Below are positions 52,904 through 61,364 of a DNA stretch of 64,000 nt, in pieces. Position 1 is the stretch's first letter, and every line of letters begins with the position of its first letter. The stretch spans positions 372,001-436,000 of the forward strand of contig NZ_JARJHT010000001.1 of NCBI RefSeq assembly GCF_029269745.1. The letters are read 5' to 3'. A program made the position numbers and the translations under genes. The notes beneath the pieces were generated by a model. The model searched no databases and was not told where the DNA came from. It was given only the letters and a program-made list of their open reading frames with translations. Origin of the DNA: Polluticoccus soli (lineage in GTDB: Bacteria > Bacteroidota > Bacteroidia > Chitinophagales > Chitinophagaceae).

Positions 52904-54943
52904 TTACCACAATCTTACCCTCAGGCTGTCTGGAAGGTACAGCTTATTGCCTGGCTTCACGTTGAAAGCCTCATAGAACTCCGGTATGTTCGGCAGCGGG
53001 CCGTTCACGCGGAATTTAGCCGGTGAGTGTACGTCCGTAAGCAGTTGGCTAGCAAGTTGTTCCTTGCGGATCTGGTACATCCAGCCCAAGGCATAACCCA
53101 GGAAGTAACGCTGCAGTGGCGTGTAACCATTGATCATTTCGCCTTTTTTATAGGCCTCGGTCTGCTTGAAGGCATCCAGCCCTATCAGCAAGCCACCGAG
53201 ATCGGCCAGGTTCTCGCCCAGCGTGGCGCGCCCATTGATGTGCTGGGTATCTACCGGTACCATGTTGTTGAATTGTTTCACCAACACTTCCGCACGTTTT
53301 TTGAATTCTTCCTCATCTTTCGCTGTCCACCAGTTTTGCAGGTTGCCCTTTGCATCAAACTGGCGACCCTCGTCGTCAAAGCCGTGAGTGATCTCGTGAC
53401 CAATGGTAGAAGCTGCCGCATAGCCATACACAAGGGCGTCATCCAGTTCTTCGTCCCTATAGCCAGGCACAGTGAAGATACCTGCAGGCAGCACGATCTC
53501 GTTGTTCGACGGGTTGTAGTATGCGTTGTAGGTCTGTGGCGTCATTTCCCATTCTTCCCGATCCACCGGTTTGCCCAGCTTATTCATTTCGTAATTGTTC
53601 CACCATTCGTTGGCATGAAGCGCATTCATTACATACGAATTGCGGTCAATTTTCAACGCAGAGAAATCTTTCCATTTGTTAGGATAACCAACCTTCTTGG
53701 TGATGGCAGCCAGTTTCACCAGTGCTTTTTGCTTGGTGCTGTCTGTCATCCAATCCAGCTTTTCGATCCTTGCTTTGTAAGCAGTACGCACGTTCTCCAC
53801 CATGTTTTCATAGCGCTTCTTGGCCGTTTCGTTGAAGTATTCTTTGGCAAACAATTGGCCCAGGGCTTCGCCCATAGCGCCTTCTTCAGCATCCAGTACA
53901 CGTTTCCAACGCGGACGGGGCTGCTCAGCACCACGGATCAGTTTGTTATAGAAGTTGAAATGGTTGTCGAAGAACGGCTGGCTCAGGTAACTGGCAAACG
54001 TACGTACGAGGTGGAAGGTCATATAGTCCTTCAGCGTTTGGATGTTTTCGCTCGCTACAACTTTATCCAGTTGTTTGAAAAACTCCGGTTGACCGATGAT
54101 CACGCTATCCACGTGTTTCACGCCCATTTGCTGCAGGTACGACGGCCACTCAATATTCGGCGACAGCTTCTTCTGCAGGTCAGAGATGGCCATCTTGTTG
54201 TAATTGGCATACGGATCACGCAGGGCTTCCAGCTTGCGCGACTGCGACGCCAGTTGCTTTTCCATTGCGACGATCGCCGTGGCTTTCGTTTTAGCTGTAG
54301 TGCTATCCACACCCATCAGCTGGAACACACGGGAAATGTAGTTAGGATATTCGTTTCGGATCTTGGTCGTACGCTCGTCGGTATTGAAATAATAATCCCG
54401 GTTAGGAAGACCAATACCACCCTGCGACATGTAATAAGCCATTACATCGCTCGCTTTCGCATCCTGGCTCACACCTTCGCCATAAAACACGCCCACACCG
54501 TACGTATGCATACGTGCAGCCATAGCCATCACGTCTTTCGGCGTTTGCATGGCGTTGATCTTATTCATCTCTTCGCGTAGCGGCTCAATGCCTTGCTTGT
54601 TGATGTTCGCAGAGTCCATACCGCTGTGCCAGAAATCACCTATCTGCTGGTCGGTGCCTGACTTAGCATTCTTCTTTTCAGCGTCTTCATTGATCTTGCG
54701 CAGGCGGGCATACAGTTCATTCTGCACCAGGTGGGCGATACCCCAGCTCGATTCCTCTGCTGGTATAGGATTCTTCTTGGTCCAGCCGGCCACTGCATAT
54801 TCAAAGAAGTCATCGGCAGGATTAACTGTGGTATCCCTGTTCAGGAGTACGATGTCTTCTTTCTTGGTTTCCTTTTTATCGCTGCCTGTGCACGATGCCA
54901 GCAGCGTGGCTGTCGCCAGCGCTCCGTAAAGAATTGGTTTCAT
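52904..54943 (-). CDS. M13 family zinc metallopeptidase lipoprotein (PepO/neprilysin-like)
   Basis: This 679-residue lipoprotein (LLASC, Cys18) is a neprilysin-type oligopeptidase. The zinc site HEITH begins at His516, GENLADLGG supplies the downstream Glu and Asp, and NEIVLPAGIF plus NAYYNPSNN are conserved cleft residues. The C-terminus RVRLW keeps the terminal aromatic but lacks the CxxW of mammalian members. It probably trims peptides in the periplasm or at the cell surface. It is a single-gene unit with its own terminator; the start is preceded by a 138-bp gap shared with the divergent O-methyltransferase gene. Confidence 0.94.
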   Translation of the reverse strand: MKPILYGALATATLLASCTGSDKKETKKEDIVLLNRDTTVNPADDFFEYAVAGWTKKNPIPAEESSWGIAHLVQNELYARLRKINEDAEKKNAKSGTDQQIGDFWHSGMDSANINKQGIEPLREEMNKINAMQTPKDVMAMAARMHTYGVGVFYGEGVSQDAKASDVMAYYMSQGGIGLPNRDYYFNTDERTTKIRNEYPNYISRVFQLMGVDSTTAKTKATAIVAMEKQLASQSRKLEALRDPYANYNKMAISDLQKKLSPNIEWPSYLQQMGVKHVDSVIIGQPEFFKQLDKVVASENIQTLKDYMTFHLVRTFASYLSQPFFDNHFNFYNKLIRGAEQPRPRWKRVLDAEEGAMGEALGQLFAKEYFNETAKKRYENMVENVRTAYKARIEKLDWMTDSTKQKALVKLAAITKKVGYPNKWKDFSALKIDRNSYVMNALHANEWWNNYEMNKLGKPVDREEWEMTPQTYNAYYNPSNNEIVLPAGIFTVPGYRDEELDDALVYGYAAASTIGHEITHGFDDEGRQFDAKGNLQNWWTAKDEEEFKKRAEVLVKQFNNMVPVDTQHINGRATLGENLADLGGLLIGLDAFKQTEAYKKGEMINGYTPLQRYFLGYALGWMYQIRKEQLASQLLTDVHSPAKFRVNGPLPNIPEFYEAFNVKPGNKLYLPDSLRVRLW

Positions 54944-55081
54944 TATTGGATTTGTGTATAGCGGGCTAAATTAAACGTTTTCGATCATTTCAATGCTACG
55001 TCCAAAAGGGTGATTTTAACCAAGGGCTAATAAACAAAATCTTAACAGCCGGTTGGCTCCGCTGTAAAGTAACTTCACTCT

Positions 55082-55753
55082 ATGGACAACTCTATTTTTG
55101 AAAAGACCGACCACTACATCAATTCCTTGTTTGCTCCGGAAGACGAAACCCTTGCAGGTATTGAACAATCATTGTTAGATGGCAATTCAAACATGCCACT
55201 CGGAGGCATATCGCCCAACCAGGGAAAACTGCTGCAAGTGCTGGCAAAAATGTGCAACGCCAAAACCATCTTGGAACTCGGCACACTGGGTGCTTACAGT
55301 ACCATCTGGCTGGCAAGGGCGCTTCCCGCTGGCGGCAAGGTCATCACCATTGAATACGATGAGAACAATATAGCCGTCGCCAAAACCAACATTGCCAAGG
55401 CAGGCTTAACAGATAAGATCGAGATCAGGCAAGGCAAAGCCATCGACATCCTTCAGCAATTGAAAACCGAGAACAAGCACACTTTTGACATGGTATTCAT
55501 GGACGCTGACAAACCGCCATACACTGAATATTTCGAGCTTGCACTAAGCATGTCGCGCCCAGGTACCGTCATCGTAGCCGACAATGTAGTACGCAACGGA
55601 AAAGTACTTAATGAAAACAGCTCAGACGCTGCAGTACAAGGTGTACAACGTTTCAACAAAACACTATCAGAAAACAAAGCAGTCACGGCAACCATCCTGC
55701 AAATGGTAGGATTGAAAGAATATGATGGTATGGCGATTGCCGTGGTAAACTAA
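55082..55753 (+). CDS. SAM-dependent O-methyltransferase (catechol/caffeoyl-CoA type)
   Basis: This 223-residue class I methyltransferase of the PF01596 type has GGISPNQGKLLQVLAKM at the cap, motif I ILELGTLGAYSTIWLA, the acidic end of strand 2 (ITIEYDENN), and the metal-binding motif FMDADKPPY with VIVADNVVRNG. In this family the Asp and Asn residues hold a divalent metal that positions a catechol-like acceptor. The acceptor is unknown. The convergent methyltransferase gene ends 2 bp away. Confidence 0.9.
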   Translation: MDNSIFEKTDHYINSLFAPEDETLAGIEQSLLDGNSNMPLGGISPNQGKLLQVLAKMCNAKTILELGTLGAYSTIWLARALPAGGKVITIEYDENNIAVAKTNIAKAGLTDKIEIRQGKAIDILQQLKTENKHTFDMVFMDADKPPYTEYFELALSMSRPGTVIVADNVVRNGKVLNENSSDAAVQGVQRFNKTLSENKAVTATILQMVGLKEYDGMAIAVVN

Positions 55754-55755
55754 AG

Positions 55756-56634
55756 CTATTTTGTTCCTTCTATGTATAACATGGGTACTGTTAATAACAG
55801 TTCTCCTTTAGATTTCGCATATTCATTCAGGTTCTTTTCCAATGCCGCGAAAATGCCTTGGTGTTCATTTTCGTCCACTATCTCCCTCCACCCTGCTAAC
55901 CAGCCCAGCTTTACAAAAGAATGATTGAGCATGGCTGTGCCATCCAGGAACCTCATTTCAAAACTCTCTTCGAAGGATCTCGTCACCCGCAAGCCTGCTA
56001 TTAAATAAGCACCTGTAATAGATTCCACAGAGCCACGGTGACGCTGGTGGGCGTCCAGCTTTTCGAGTGCTGTATTCATTTGCAGCTCACGCAAAGTTTG
56101 TTCAAACACTCCGTAAAACTCTTTCCAATGCCCATCTAGATTAGTAGTCAATACCAGCTTGCAACCAGGCTTCAATACCCGTGCACACTCTTTGAACACC
56201 ACTGGCGGATCGTCGAAATTGTTGATGCCAAGGTTGGAAACAATAAGATCAACACTGTTATCCTCAAACGAAAGTTCAGCGGCTGAACCTTCGATAATTT
56301 CAACATTCTCGACCTCGTAATTCCTCAACTTTTGCTTTGCTCGCTCGTTGGCATTTTTCCAGGGGTCTATGCCGTAGCATTTAGAACTATTACCTAGACG
56401 CTGTGCCAATTCTATTAATGGGAAACCTGCACCTGAACCAATATCCAGCACCGTCATATTCGACTTTAGCTCGACATGCTTCAGCAGCAGCAAACCAAAT
56501 GGTGCACTCCATAAAGGCAATTCATCGAAAGTAGCGACGAATTCAGGGCTGTCGTTAAACTGGTATTCGAGGAAATGCGGCATAGTTAAATATACTCTAT
56601 AATTCCCCACGTTATCGCTTCCTCCGGTATTCAT
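55756..56634 (-). CDS. Class I SAM-dependent methyltransferase
   Basis: The 292-residue frame has motif I TVLDIGSGAGFPLIELAQ, the strand 2 acidic end CYGIDPWKN, VEIIEGSAAELSFEDNSVD and DLIVSNLGINNF, so SAM binding is clear. It resembles small-molecule (UbiE/UPF-type) methyltransferases, but the substrate is unknown. The ATG at 56634 overlaps the upstream gene by 23 bp; a second ATG at 56583, preceded by TATATTTA, gives a 275-residue product without overlap and is a good alternative start. Confidence 0.82.
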   Translation of the reverse strand: MNTGGSDNVGNYRVYLTMPHFLEYQFNDSPEFVATFDELPLWSAPFGLLLLKHVELKSNMTVLDIGSGAGFPLIELAQRLGNSSKCYGIDPWKNANERAKQKLRNYEVENVEIIEGSAAELSFEDNSVDLIVSNLGINNFDDPPVVFKECARVLKPGCKLVLTTNLDGHWKEFYGVFEQTLRELQMNTALEKLDAHQRHRGSVESITGAYLIAGLRVTRSFEESFEMRFLDGTAMLNHSFVKLGWLAGWREIVDENEHQGIFAALEKNLNEYAKSKGELLLTVPMLYIEGTK

Positions 56635-57115
56635 ATCGAACAGGGGTTCTTTCCTTCGTAAGCCCCCAGCGCCTTCTTGCTCTTTTTTTGAAGTTTGTAT
56701 AGCCGTAGGTAAAGTAGTTGATTATTACAATTTCTAAACCATATTGACCAGTAAGCTTTGCTAGTTCAGGTGAGATCGCGTACGACTTTGAGAATCTATT
56801 GCCAGCGGGGTGAGGTTCCAACCCGAAGTCTATGCAACTCAGTGCGTCAATATTATAGGTAGACAATAACTCAAAATTCTTACTAAACGTTTCAAGAAAG
56901 TTTATCGCATCCTTCTGTTGACCTTCAAAATCCTCAAAATCCGATTCACTGACCTGTATAAAAAAACCACTATCCTCGAATACGCCAAGTCTACCGAAAT
57001 GTCCTCTTTTATCGCCTTTGTGACGTATATGTACTGTTAAGCCTTCCCAATTAGCTTTGGCGAGATATTCGTCTACATCAAAACCGTAACCGGTAATACA
57101 TAGGGTTGCTGGCAT
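56612..57115 (-). CDS. Hypothetical protein
   Basis: This 167-residue soluble protein has no signal peptide. Visible features are an N-terminal strand with ITGYGFDVDEYL, HIRHKGDKRGHFGRLGVFED, an acidic middle (SESDFEDFEGQQKDA) and a very basic end (KKRARRRWG, YEYRRKR). The layout loosely recalls small DUF4279-type proteins, but I would not assign it. It overlaps the methyltransferase gene by 23 bp downstream and follows another unknown gene by 60 bp. Confidence 0.6.
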   Translation of the reverse strand: MPATLCITGYGFDVDEYLAKANWEGLTVHIRHKGDKRGHFGRLGVFEDSGFFIQVSESDFEDFEGQQKDAINFLETFSKNFELLSTYNIDALSCIDFGLEPHPAGNRFSKSYAISPELAKLTGQYGLEIVIINYFTYGYTNFKKRARRRWGLTKERTPVRYEYRRKR

Positions 57116-57158
57116 TTATAAAATTTGCCTAAAGATAAACTATGATTAAAAACAAAAA

Positions 57159-57176
57159 TGTTGCAGCCGTCAACAT
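57159..57176 (-). terminator. Weak hairpin at the stop codon of the CNCC protein gene
   Basis: ATGTTG and CAACAT form a 6-bp stem with a 6-nt loop; leftward TTTTTGTTTTT follows. One arm overlaps the stop codon of the upstream gene. Confidence 0.4.
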
Positions 57177-57652
57177 CATTCCCCAGTAGGATCTTTCCAT
57201 AACTCACCATTAAACGTATAAGTGCAGCAGTTACAAGTTGGCCCTTGCAAATCTTTCATTGTAAACTCGGGCGCATACTTCACCAATATCCCCTCTTCAT
57301 TCACAGTTAACTTTGAATAGAACGAGCTTTCGTCAATGCAAATCGTCGGCCACTCATTTTCCTTTGGATGCATGGTCACCATCCAGAAAACAGGATCCTT
57401 CTTATCAAGCCGTGATACTGCCTCCGAGTAAACCTCATCCCATTTCTGCCCAACTTTCGACAGCAGGAATTTGAATAAAGGCGTGTAATCATATCCTCGT
57501 TCTTTTTTGCCGTGCATCGACTGGAATGAGCCTTCAAAATTCTTCATGACCTTCGTGTGGCGCTCATCTGCAAAATCGCCGGGTGGGATATTATGGTAAT
57601 AATTATGGGCTGTCTTGTTAGCCTTGCGATAGAGTTTCTTTTTCTCGTACAT
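57176..57652 (-). CDS. Hypothetical protein with C-terminal CNCC motif
   Basis: This 158-residue soluble protein opens with a basic stretch (MYEKKKLYRKANKTAHNYYH). It contains FWMVTMHPKENEWPTICIDE and ends with a cysteine cluster (GPTCNCCTYTFNG) that could bind metal. I recognise no family. It lies between prfC (80 bp upstream, separated by a strong terminator) and another unknown leftward gene, with a weak hairpin at its stop. Confidence 0.62.
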   Translation of the reverse strand: MYEKKKLYRKANKTAHNYYHNIPPGDFADERHTKVMKNFEGSFQSMHGKKERGYDYTPLFKFLLSKVGQKWDEVYSEAVSRLDKKDPVFWMVTMHPKENEWPTICIDESSFYSKLTVNEEGILVKYAPEFTMKDLQGPTCNCCTYTFNGELWKDPTGE

Positions 57653-57683
57653 ACAGCAAATTACAAATTTGGAACCTCAATAA

Positions 57684-57707
57684 AAAAGGCTGCTCACGCA
57701 GCCTTTT
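57684..57707 (-). terminator. Intrinsic terminator of prfC
   Basis: AAAAGGCTGC and GCAGCCTTTT form a perfect 10-bp stem with a 4-nt loop; the leftward strand ends TTTTTT. It lies 26 bp past the prfC stop. Confidence 0.82.
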
Positions 57708-57732
57708 ACTATATCGTAAAACAAACCAGTTA

Positions 57733-59328
57733 TTAATTCTGCATTGCAGTCTTAAACTCGCTGGTAGTGTGGAATTCGATCTTCGGGTTGTTCTGCCTTT
57801 CTGTGTTCAGGAACCACTCGCTCTGCGCCAGGTATACAAGGTTGCCGTCCTTATCTTCCATCACGTTGCTTTGCTTAAAGCGTACGAAATCGTCGATGGC
57901 TTTCTTATCACCGGTTATCCAGCAGGCTTTGTAGAATGCCAAAGGCACGAAAGCACAAGATGCGCCGTATTCTTGTAGCAGGCGGTATTGTATCACTTCA
58001 AACTGGAGTTCACCCACACAACCAATGATCTTGCGGTTGCCACCGTGCTGGGTAAACAGCTGGGCAACGCCTTCATCCGTCAGCTGGCGTATACCTTTCT
58101 CCAGTTGCTTAGTCTTCATCGGGTCTTTATTTACCAATTCTTTAAACAACTCTGGCGAGAAGGTCGGAATACCTGTGAACTGCATCATTTCGCCTTCGGT
58201 CAGCGTATCACCTATCTTAAAGTTACCGGTATCAAACAGACCTACCACGTCACCAGGGTATGCCTCTTCGATCACATCCTTCTCGCGCGCCAGGAACGAA
58301 TAAGGGTTGCTGAAGCGCACATCCTTATCTATTCGTGTATGGTGAAAGTATTTATTCCTTTCAAACTTGCCCGAGCATACGCGCAGGAACGCGATACGGT
58401 CGCGGTGGCGTGGATCCAGGTTGGCGTGTATCTTAAATATGAAACCGGTAAACTTATCCTCAGTCGGCTCTATAAAACGTTTATCAGTAGCGCGGCCTAG
58501 CGGCAATGGGGCTATGCGAATGAACGTATCCAGCAGTTCCTTTACACCAAAGTTGTTTACGGCAGAACCAAAGAACACCGGGGCAACTTTACCACCCAGG
58601 TAAGCTTCGGTATCCAGTTCACCATACACGCCTTCCAACAGTTCTACGTCTTCGCGCAGCTGTTGCGCATCGCGCTCGCCTACTTTTTCGTCCAGCAGCT
58701 TGTCTGCAAGATTGGGAATGGGAACCGTGTTATCTTCCGTTGCTTTTTGGCTGGCAGTAAACAGGTTCAGGCTTTTGTCATACAGGCTGTATACACCTTT
58801 GAACTCCTTACCCATGTTTATAGGCCAGCTCAGCGGGTGCAGCGATATGTTCAGTTCTTTTTCTATTTCGTCCAGCAGGTCGAACGGGTACTTACCATCA
58901 CGGTCCATTTTGTTGACGAACACGATAACCGGTGTATCCCTCATGCGGCACACTTCCATCAGCCTGCGTGTCTGCTCCTCCACACCATTAACGCTATCGA
59001 TCACCAGGATAACGCTATCCACGGCCGTCAGCGTACGGTAGGTATCTTCCGCAAAGTCCTTGTGACCCGGGGTATCCAGCAGGTTGATGAGCACATCCTT
59101 GTATTCGAAGCTCATTACCGAGGTAGCTACCGAGATACCACGCTGGCGCTCTATTTCCATAAAGTCACTTGTGGCGTGCTTCTTGATCTTATTGCTCTTT
59201 ACCGCGCCGGCCACCTGTATGGCGCCACCGAATAACAGCAGTTTCTCCGTAAGCGTGGTTTTACCGGCATCCGGGTGAGAAATGATGGCGAACGTCCGCC
59301 TGCGGCTGATCTCTTTTTCGTACTTCAT
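57733..59328 (-). CDS. prfC: Peptide chain release factor 3
   Basis: RF3 is the GTPase that removes RF1/RF2 from the ribosome after peptide release. The ATG at 59328 gives 531 residues, the usual length (a TTG four codons upstream is less likely). G motifs are G1 [13 protein letters not shown]3 DTPGHKDF and G4 [15 protein letters not shown] and [17 protein letters not shown] are RF3 signatures. The gene stands alone with a strong terminator and a 315-bp upstream gap to the next, divergent gene. Confidence 0.96.
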   Translation of the reverse strand: MKYEKEISRRRTFAIISHPDAGKTTLTEKLLLFGGAIQVAGAVKSNKIKKHATSDFMEIERQRGISVATSVMSFEYKDVLINLLDTPGHKDFAEDTYRTLTAVDSVILVIDSVNGVEEQTRRLMEVCRMRDTPVIVFVNKMDRDGKYPFDLLDEIEKELNISLHPLSWPINMGKEFKGVYSLYDKSLNLFTASQKATEDNTVPIPNLADKLLDEKVGERDAQQLREDVELLEGVYGELDTEAYLGGKVAPVFFGSAVNNFGVKELLDTFIRIAPLPLGRATDKRFIEPTEDKFTGFIFKIHANLDPRHRDRIAFLRVCSGKFERNKYFHHTRIDKDVRFSNPYSFLAREKDVIEEAYPGDVVGLFDTGNFKIGDTLTEGEMMQFTGIPTFSPELFKELVNKDPMKTKQLEKGIRQLTDEGVAQLFTQHGGNRKIIGCVGELQFEVIQYRLLQEYGASCAFVPLAFYKACWITGDKKAIDDFVRFKQSNVMEDKDGNLVYLAQSEWFLNTERQNNPKIEFHTTSEFKTAMQN

Positions 59329-59542
59329 TGCGTTAGACAAAGCAGGCTTAGCAGAACATGTTATACATTTTCACATCCCACCTTCCTGTTTTGAGACCGC
59401 GAAGTTCCGAAAAACTTAGGGGTTTTGACCATTTATGACGGCTTATTGTCTGGAAATTATTTGACTATTATGACAAATAACCCTGATTTCGGCATACAGT
59501 TTGCAAAAGAATAAGTATAAGTTTTGTTCATTTTAAGGTAAC
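59329..59542. other. Intergenic region upstream of prfC
   Basis: This part of the 315-bp divergent gap should hold the leftward prfC promoter. No coding frame or repeat is apparent. A plus-strand terminator-like hairpin follows at 59543-59578. Confidence 0.4.
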
Positions 59543-59578
59543 GCCCCCTTTCTTTTCGTGGAAAAGGGGCTTTGTTTT
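59543..59578 (+). terminator. Terminator-like hairpin without an upstream gene
   Basis: GCCCCCTTTC and GAAAAGGGGC form a 10-bp stem with one mismatch and an 8-nt loop, followed by TTTGTTTT. It points rightward, but the nearest upstream gene, prfC, runs leftward, so it either ends an unrecognised small RNA or attenuates the next gene. Confidence 0.5.
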
Positions 59579-59643
59579 CCACAGCAGTTCCGGATGTCTG
59601 GGCTATTGTCTACTTTCGACATAACCCAAAGAGTACGAACCAC

Positions 59644-60183
59644 ATGAGTCTACTGAGCGAAGACCTCCTCCGCGATTTTAAAGAGCAAAAAGAGATGATC
59701 TACAAGCAGATCGAACTGATCGATCCGCTAGGCACACGGCTCAGGCAGCCTGCCGCAGTCAGGCTCGTTAGCAAGGGAGGGCTCATAACCGCTGAAGTGC
59801 TTTGTTATCTTTTGGCTTTGGGCAGTATCGCATTCGCGGTATTCATGCAAAAGATCTACCCGTTTTACATTCTTGCAGAGATCAGGACCGGCAAAGGTTA
59901 TAGCGACCTTGGCTGGCAGAACATTGAATATTTCAACCTTGCTGTCTACGGACTTGTTGGTGTTTCCTCCGTCCTTTTCTACATCATCGCCCGCTGCATG
60001 CGCCGGATACGCCTGAAAAATGACATCCTGCATTTTGCCGGCAAACAAATAAAGGAAATGGTTGCCCAACACCTGACGCGCAAAGCCGCTATCGAGATCA
60101 TAGAACAACGCCACTTCGTGGAGTTGCCACCGCTGCGTTATGAAGTAGGTGATGTAAATGCCGTGCCTAACCCGGGGTACTAA
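59644..60183 (+). CDS. Hypothetical membrane protein with two helices
   Basis: The ATG at 59644 is chosen because an upstream in-frame start would begin inside the terminator-like hairpin; the product is 179 residues. Two membrane helices (about 48-66, ITAEVLCYLLALGSIAF, and 99-115, AVYGLVGVSSVLFYIIA) flank a loop; the N- and C-terminal parts are polar and helical. No enzymatic motif is visible and I recognise no family. It is followed by a 318-bp repeat-containing gap. Confidence 0.65.
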   Translation: MSLLSEDLLRDFKEQKEMIYKQIELIDPLGTRLRQPAAVRLVSKGGLITAEVLCYLLALGSIAFAVFMQKIYPFYILAEIRTGKGYSDLGWQNIEYFNLAVYGLVGVSSVLFYIIARCMRRIRLKNDILHFAGKQIKEMVAQHLTRKAAIEIIEQRHFVELPPLRYEVGDVNAVPNPGY

Positions 60184-60214
60184 TAGTTGATTTTCTAAAT
60201 TTTATTATTTTTCG

Positions 60215-60222
60215 TATTTTTG
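60215..60222 (+). promoter_or_regulatory. -7 promoter-like element upstream of the repeat region
   Basis: TATTTTTG matches TAnnTTTG. The nearest TTG is 25 nt upstream, longer than ideal. Confidence 0.35.
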
Positions 60223-60289
60223 CTATATAAATAGCAGATGCTAAAGGTATGTGCGTACATGAAAACTTGCCGGACTATCAAACACGTGA

Positions 60290-60435
60290 AATCTGCAACA
60301 AATCACAACAAAACTGGGATAACACAAACCCCTTGATGTTTTTGCGAAAACGTAAAATCAACAACAAATCACAACAAACCTCGAATGACGTGAGCTTGTT
60401 TCACCATGAAAATCGACAACAAAAGACAACAACCT
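60290..60435 (+). repeat. Three degenerate CAA-rich direct repeats
   Basis: Copies start at 60290, 60356 and 60411. Each begins AATC and continues with a core of the form CAACAAATCACAACAAA (the third is diverged: GACAACAAAAGACAACAA). Centre spacings are 66 and 55 bp. The linkers differ. An AACCCTTGAT-like string also recurs near 60329 and 60444. The repeats are unable to form hairpins on their own. Confidence 0.6.
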
Positions 60436-60501
60436 AAAATCTAAACCCTTGATTATCATCGCCTGTTTTTCATTGTGCCGATTTCACCCTACTTTTAAAC
60501 C

Positions 60502-61323
60502 ATGAGCTTATACGAAAGGTCGCATGCGGTAGCGGCATTCCTGCAAGAGAAAACGAAGATCAAACCACAGGTAGCTATAATATTAGGCAGCGGCCTCGGC
60601 GGGCTGATAGATACAGTGAAAATAGATGCAGAGATCCCCTATACCGACATTCCGGACTTTCCTAAATCTACCGTAGAAGGGCACGAAGGCAAGATGGTAT
60701 TTGGTACGCTGGCCGGCAAGCAGGTAGTGATGATGGCCGGCAGGTTCCACTACTACGAGGGCTACTCTATGGGGCAGATCACCTTCCCCATCCGCGTATT
60801 CCAGGCGCTGGGCACCGATACCCTGATACTTTCGAACGCCTGCGGAGGAATGAACGCCAAATACAAAATTGGCGACCTGATGGCGATAGCCGATCATATT
60901 AATCTTTTCCCCGAGCATCCGCTCCGTGGCGCCAACGACGACAGGCTGGGCATCCGTTTCCCGGACATGAGCGAGCCATATGATAAAAAATTAATCCAAA
61001 TGGCCCTGAACATTGCCAAAGAGCAGGGGCTATTATTACATACAGGTGTATACGCCGGCTTGACGGGTCCTACTTTTGAAACCCCAGCCGAATACGTTTG
61101 GCTCGCGCGCATGGGCGCCGACGTGGTGGGCATGAGCACCGTTCCGGAAACGATCGTGGCCCGACATGCGCAGATGCGGGTATTTGCCACCAGCGTCATC
61201 ACCGATCTGGGTGGCATCGACGGCCACGTCGAGCCTATTACCCACGAAGAGGTGCTGGAAGCAGCGAATGCTGCCGCACCCAAGCTGGCAGCCCTGGTAA
61301 CTGCCCTTGTGGAACGAATGTAA
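60502..61323 (+). CDS. Purine nucleoside phosphorylase (trimeric PNP-I type)
   Basis: This 273-residue enzyme splits purine nucleosides with phosphate. Signatures are LGSGLGGL (phosphate site), GHEGKMVFG, GRFHYYEGYS, LSNACGGMN, and GPTFETPAEY with the base-binding Glu193, then VGMSTVPETI. The base-specificity Asn of human PNP (N243, in TN) is Asp235 here (VITDLGG). In human PNP an N243D change broadens activity to adenosine, so 6-aminopurines may be accepted. The gene has an unusually long, repeat-bearing upstream region. A porin gene with its own promoter follows. Confidence 0.93.
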   Translation: MSLYERSHAVAAFLQEKTKIKPQVAIILGSGLGGLIDTVKIDAEIPYTDIPDFPKSTVEGHEGKMVFGTLAGKQVVMMAGRFHYYEGYSMGQITFPIRVFQALGTDTLILSNACGGMNAKYKIGDLMAIADHINLFPEHPLRGANDDRLGIRFPDMSEPYDKKLIQMALNIAKEQGLLLHTGVYAGLTGPTFETPAEYVWLARMGADVVGMSTVPETIVARHAQMRVFATSVITDLGGIDGHVEPITHEEVLEAANAAAPKLAALVTALVERM

Positions 61324-61327
61324 CTGT

Positions 61328-61356
61328 TTGAGACTGACGGCTATTACCTAACTTTG
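61328..61356 (+). promoter_or_regulatory. Promoter of the porin gene
   Basis: TTG at 61328-61330, an 18-nt spacer and TAACTTTG at 61349-61356 match the Bacteroidota consensus. It lies in the gap between the phosphorylase stop and the porin start. Confidence 0.58.
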
Positions 61357-61364
61357 CGAGCAAT

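Larger units (their letters stand above)
60184..60501. other. Intergenic region with CAA-rich repeats before the purine nucleoside phosphorylase gene
   Basis: This 318-bp gap has a -7-type element at 60215-60222 and three CAA-rich direct repeats. A possible second start element (TACTTTTA) lies just before the phosphorylase ATG. If transcription starts at the first element, the leader would be about 270 nt. A 62-codon frame crosses it but looks like a by-product of the repeats. Confidence 0.45.

Noticed and set aside
53027-54580. A 517-codon rightward open frame opposite the M13 peptidase gene
   Set aside because: It is entirely antisense to a gene with clear catalytic motifs, has no recognisable domain, and its composition (His, Phe, Ile, Arg-rich) is that of a complement frame.
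60290-60435. CRISPR array
   Set aside because: Only three diverged copies with unequal spacing and no cas genes in the window.
60249-60437. A 62-codon frame across the CAA-rich repeats
   Set aside because: Its apparent NKSQQ repeats follow directly from the DNA repeats. No ribosome binding site or family resemblance supports it.
60184-60501. Purine riboswitch before the phosphorylase gene
   Set aside because: The conserved three-way-junction strings of purine riboswitches (TATA...TTTCTAC...) are absent; the region is dominated by unstructured CAA repeats.
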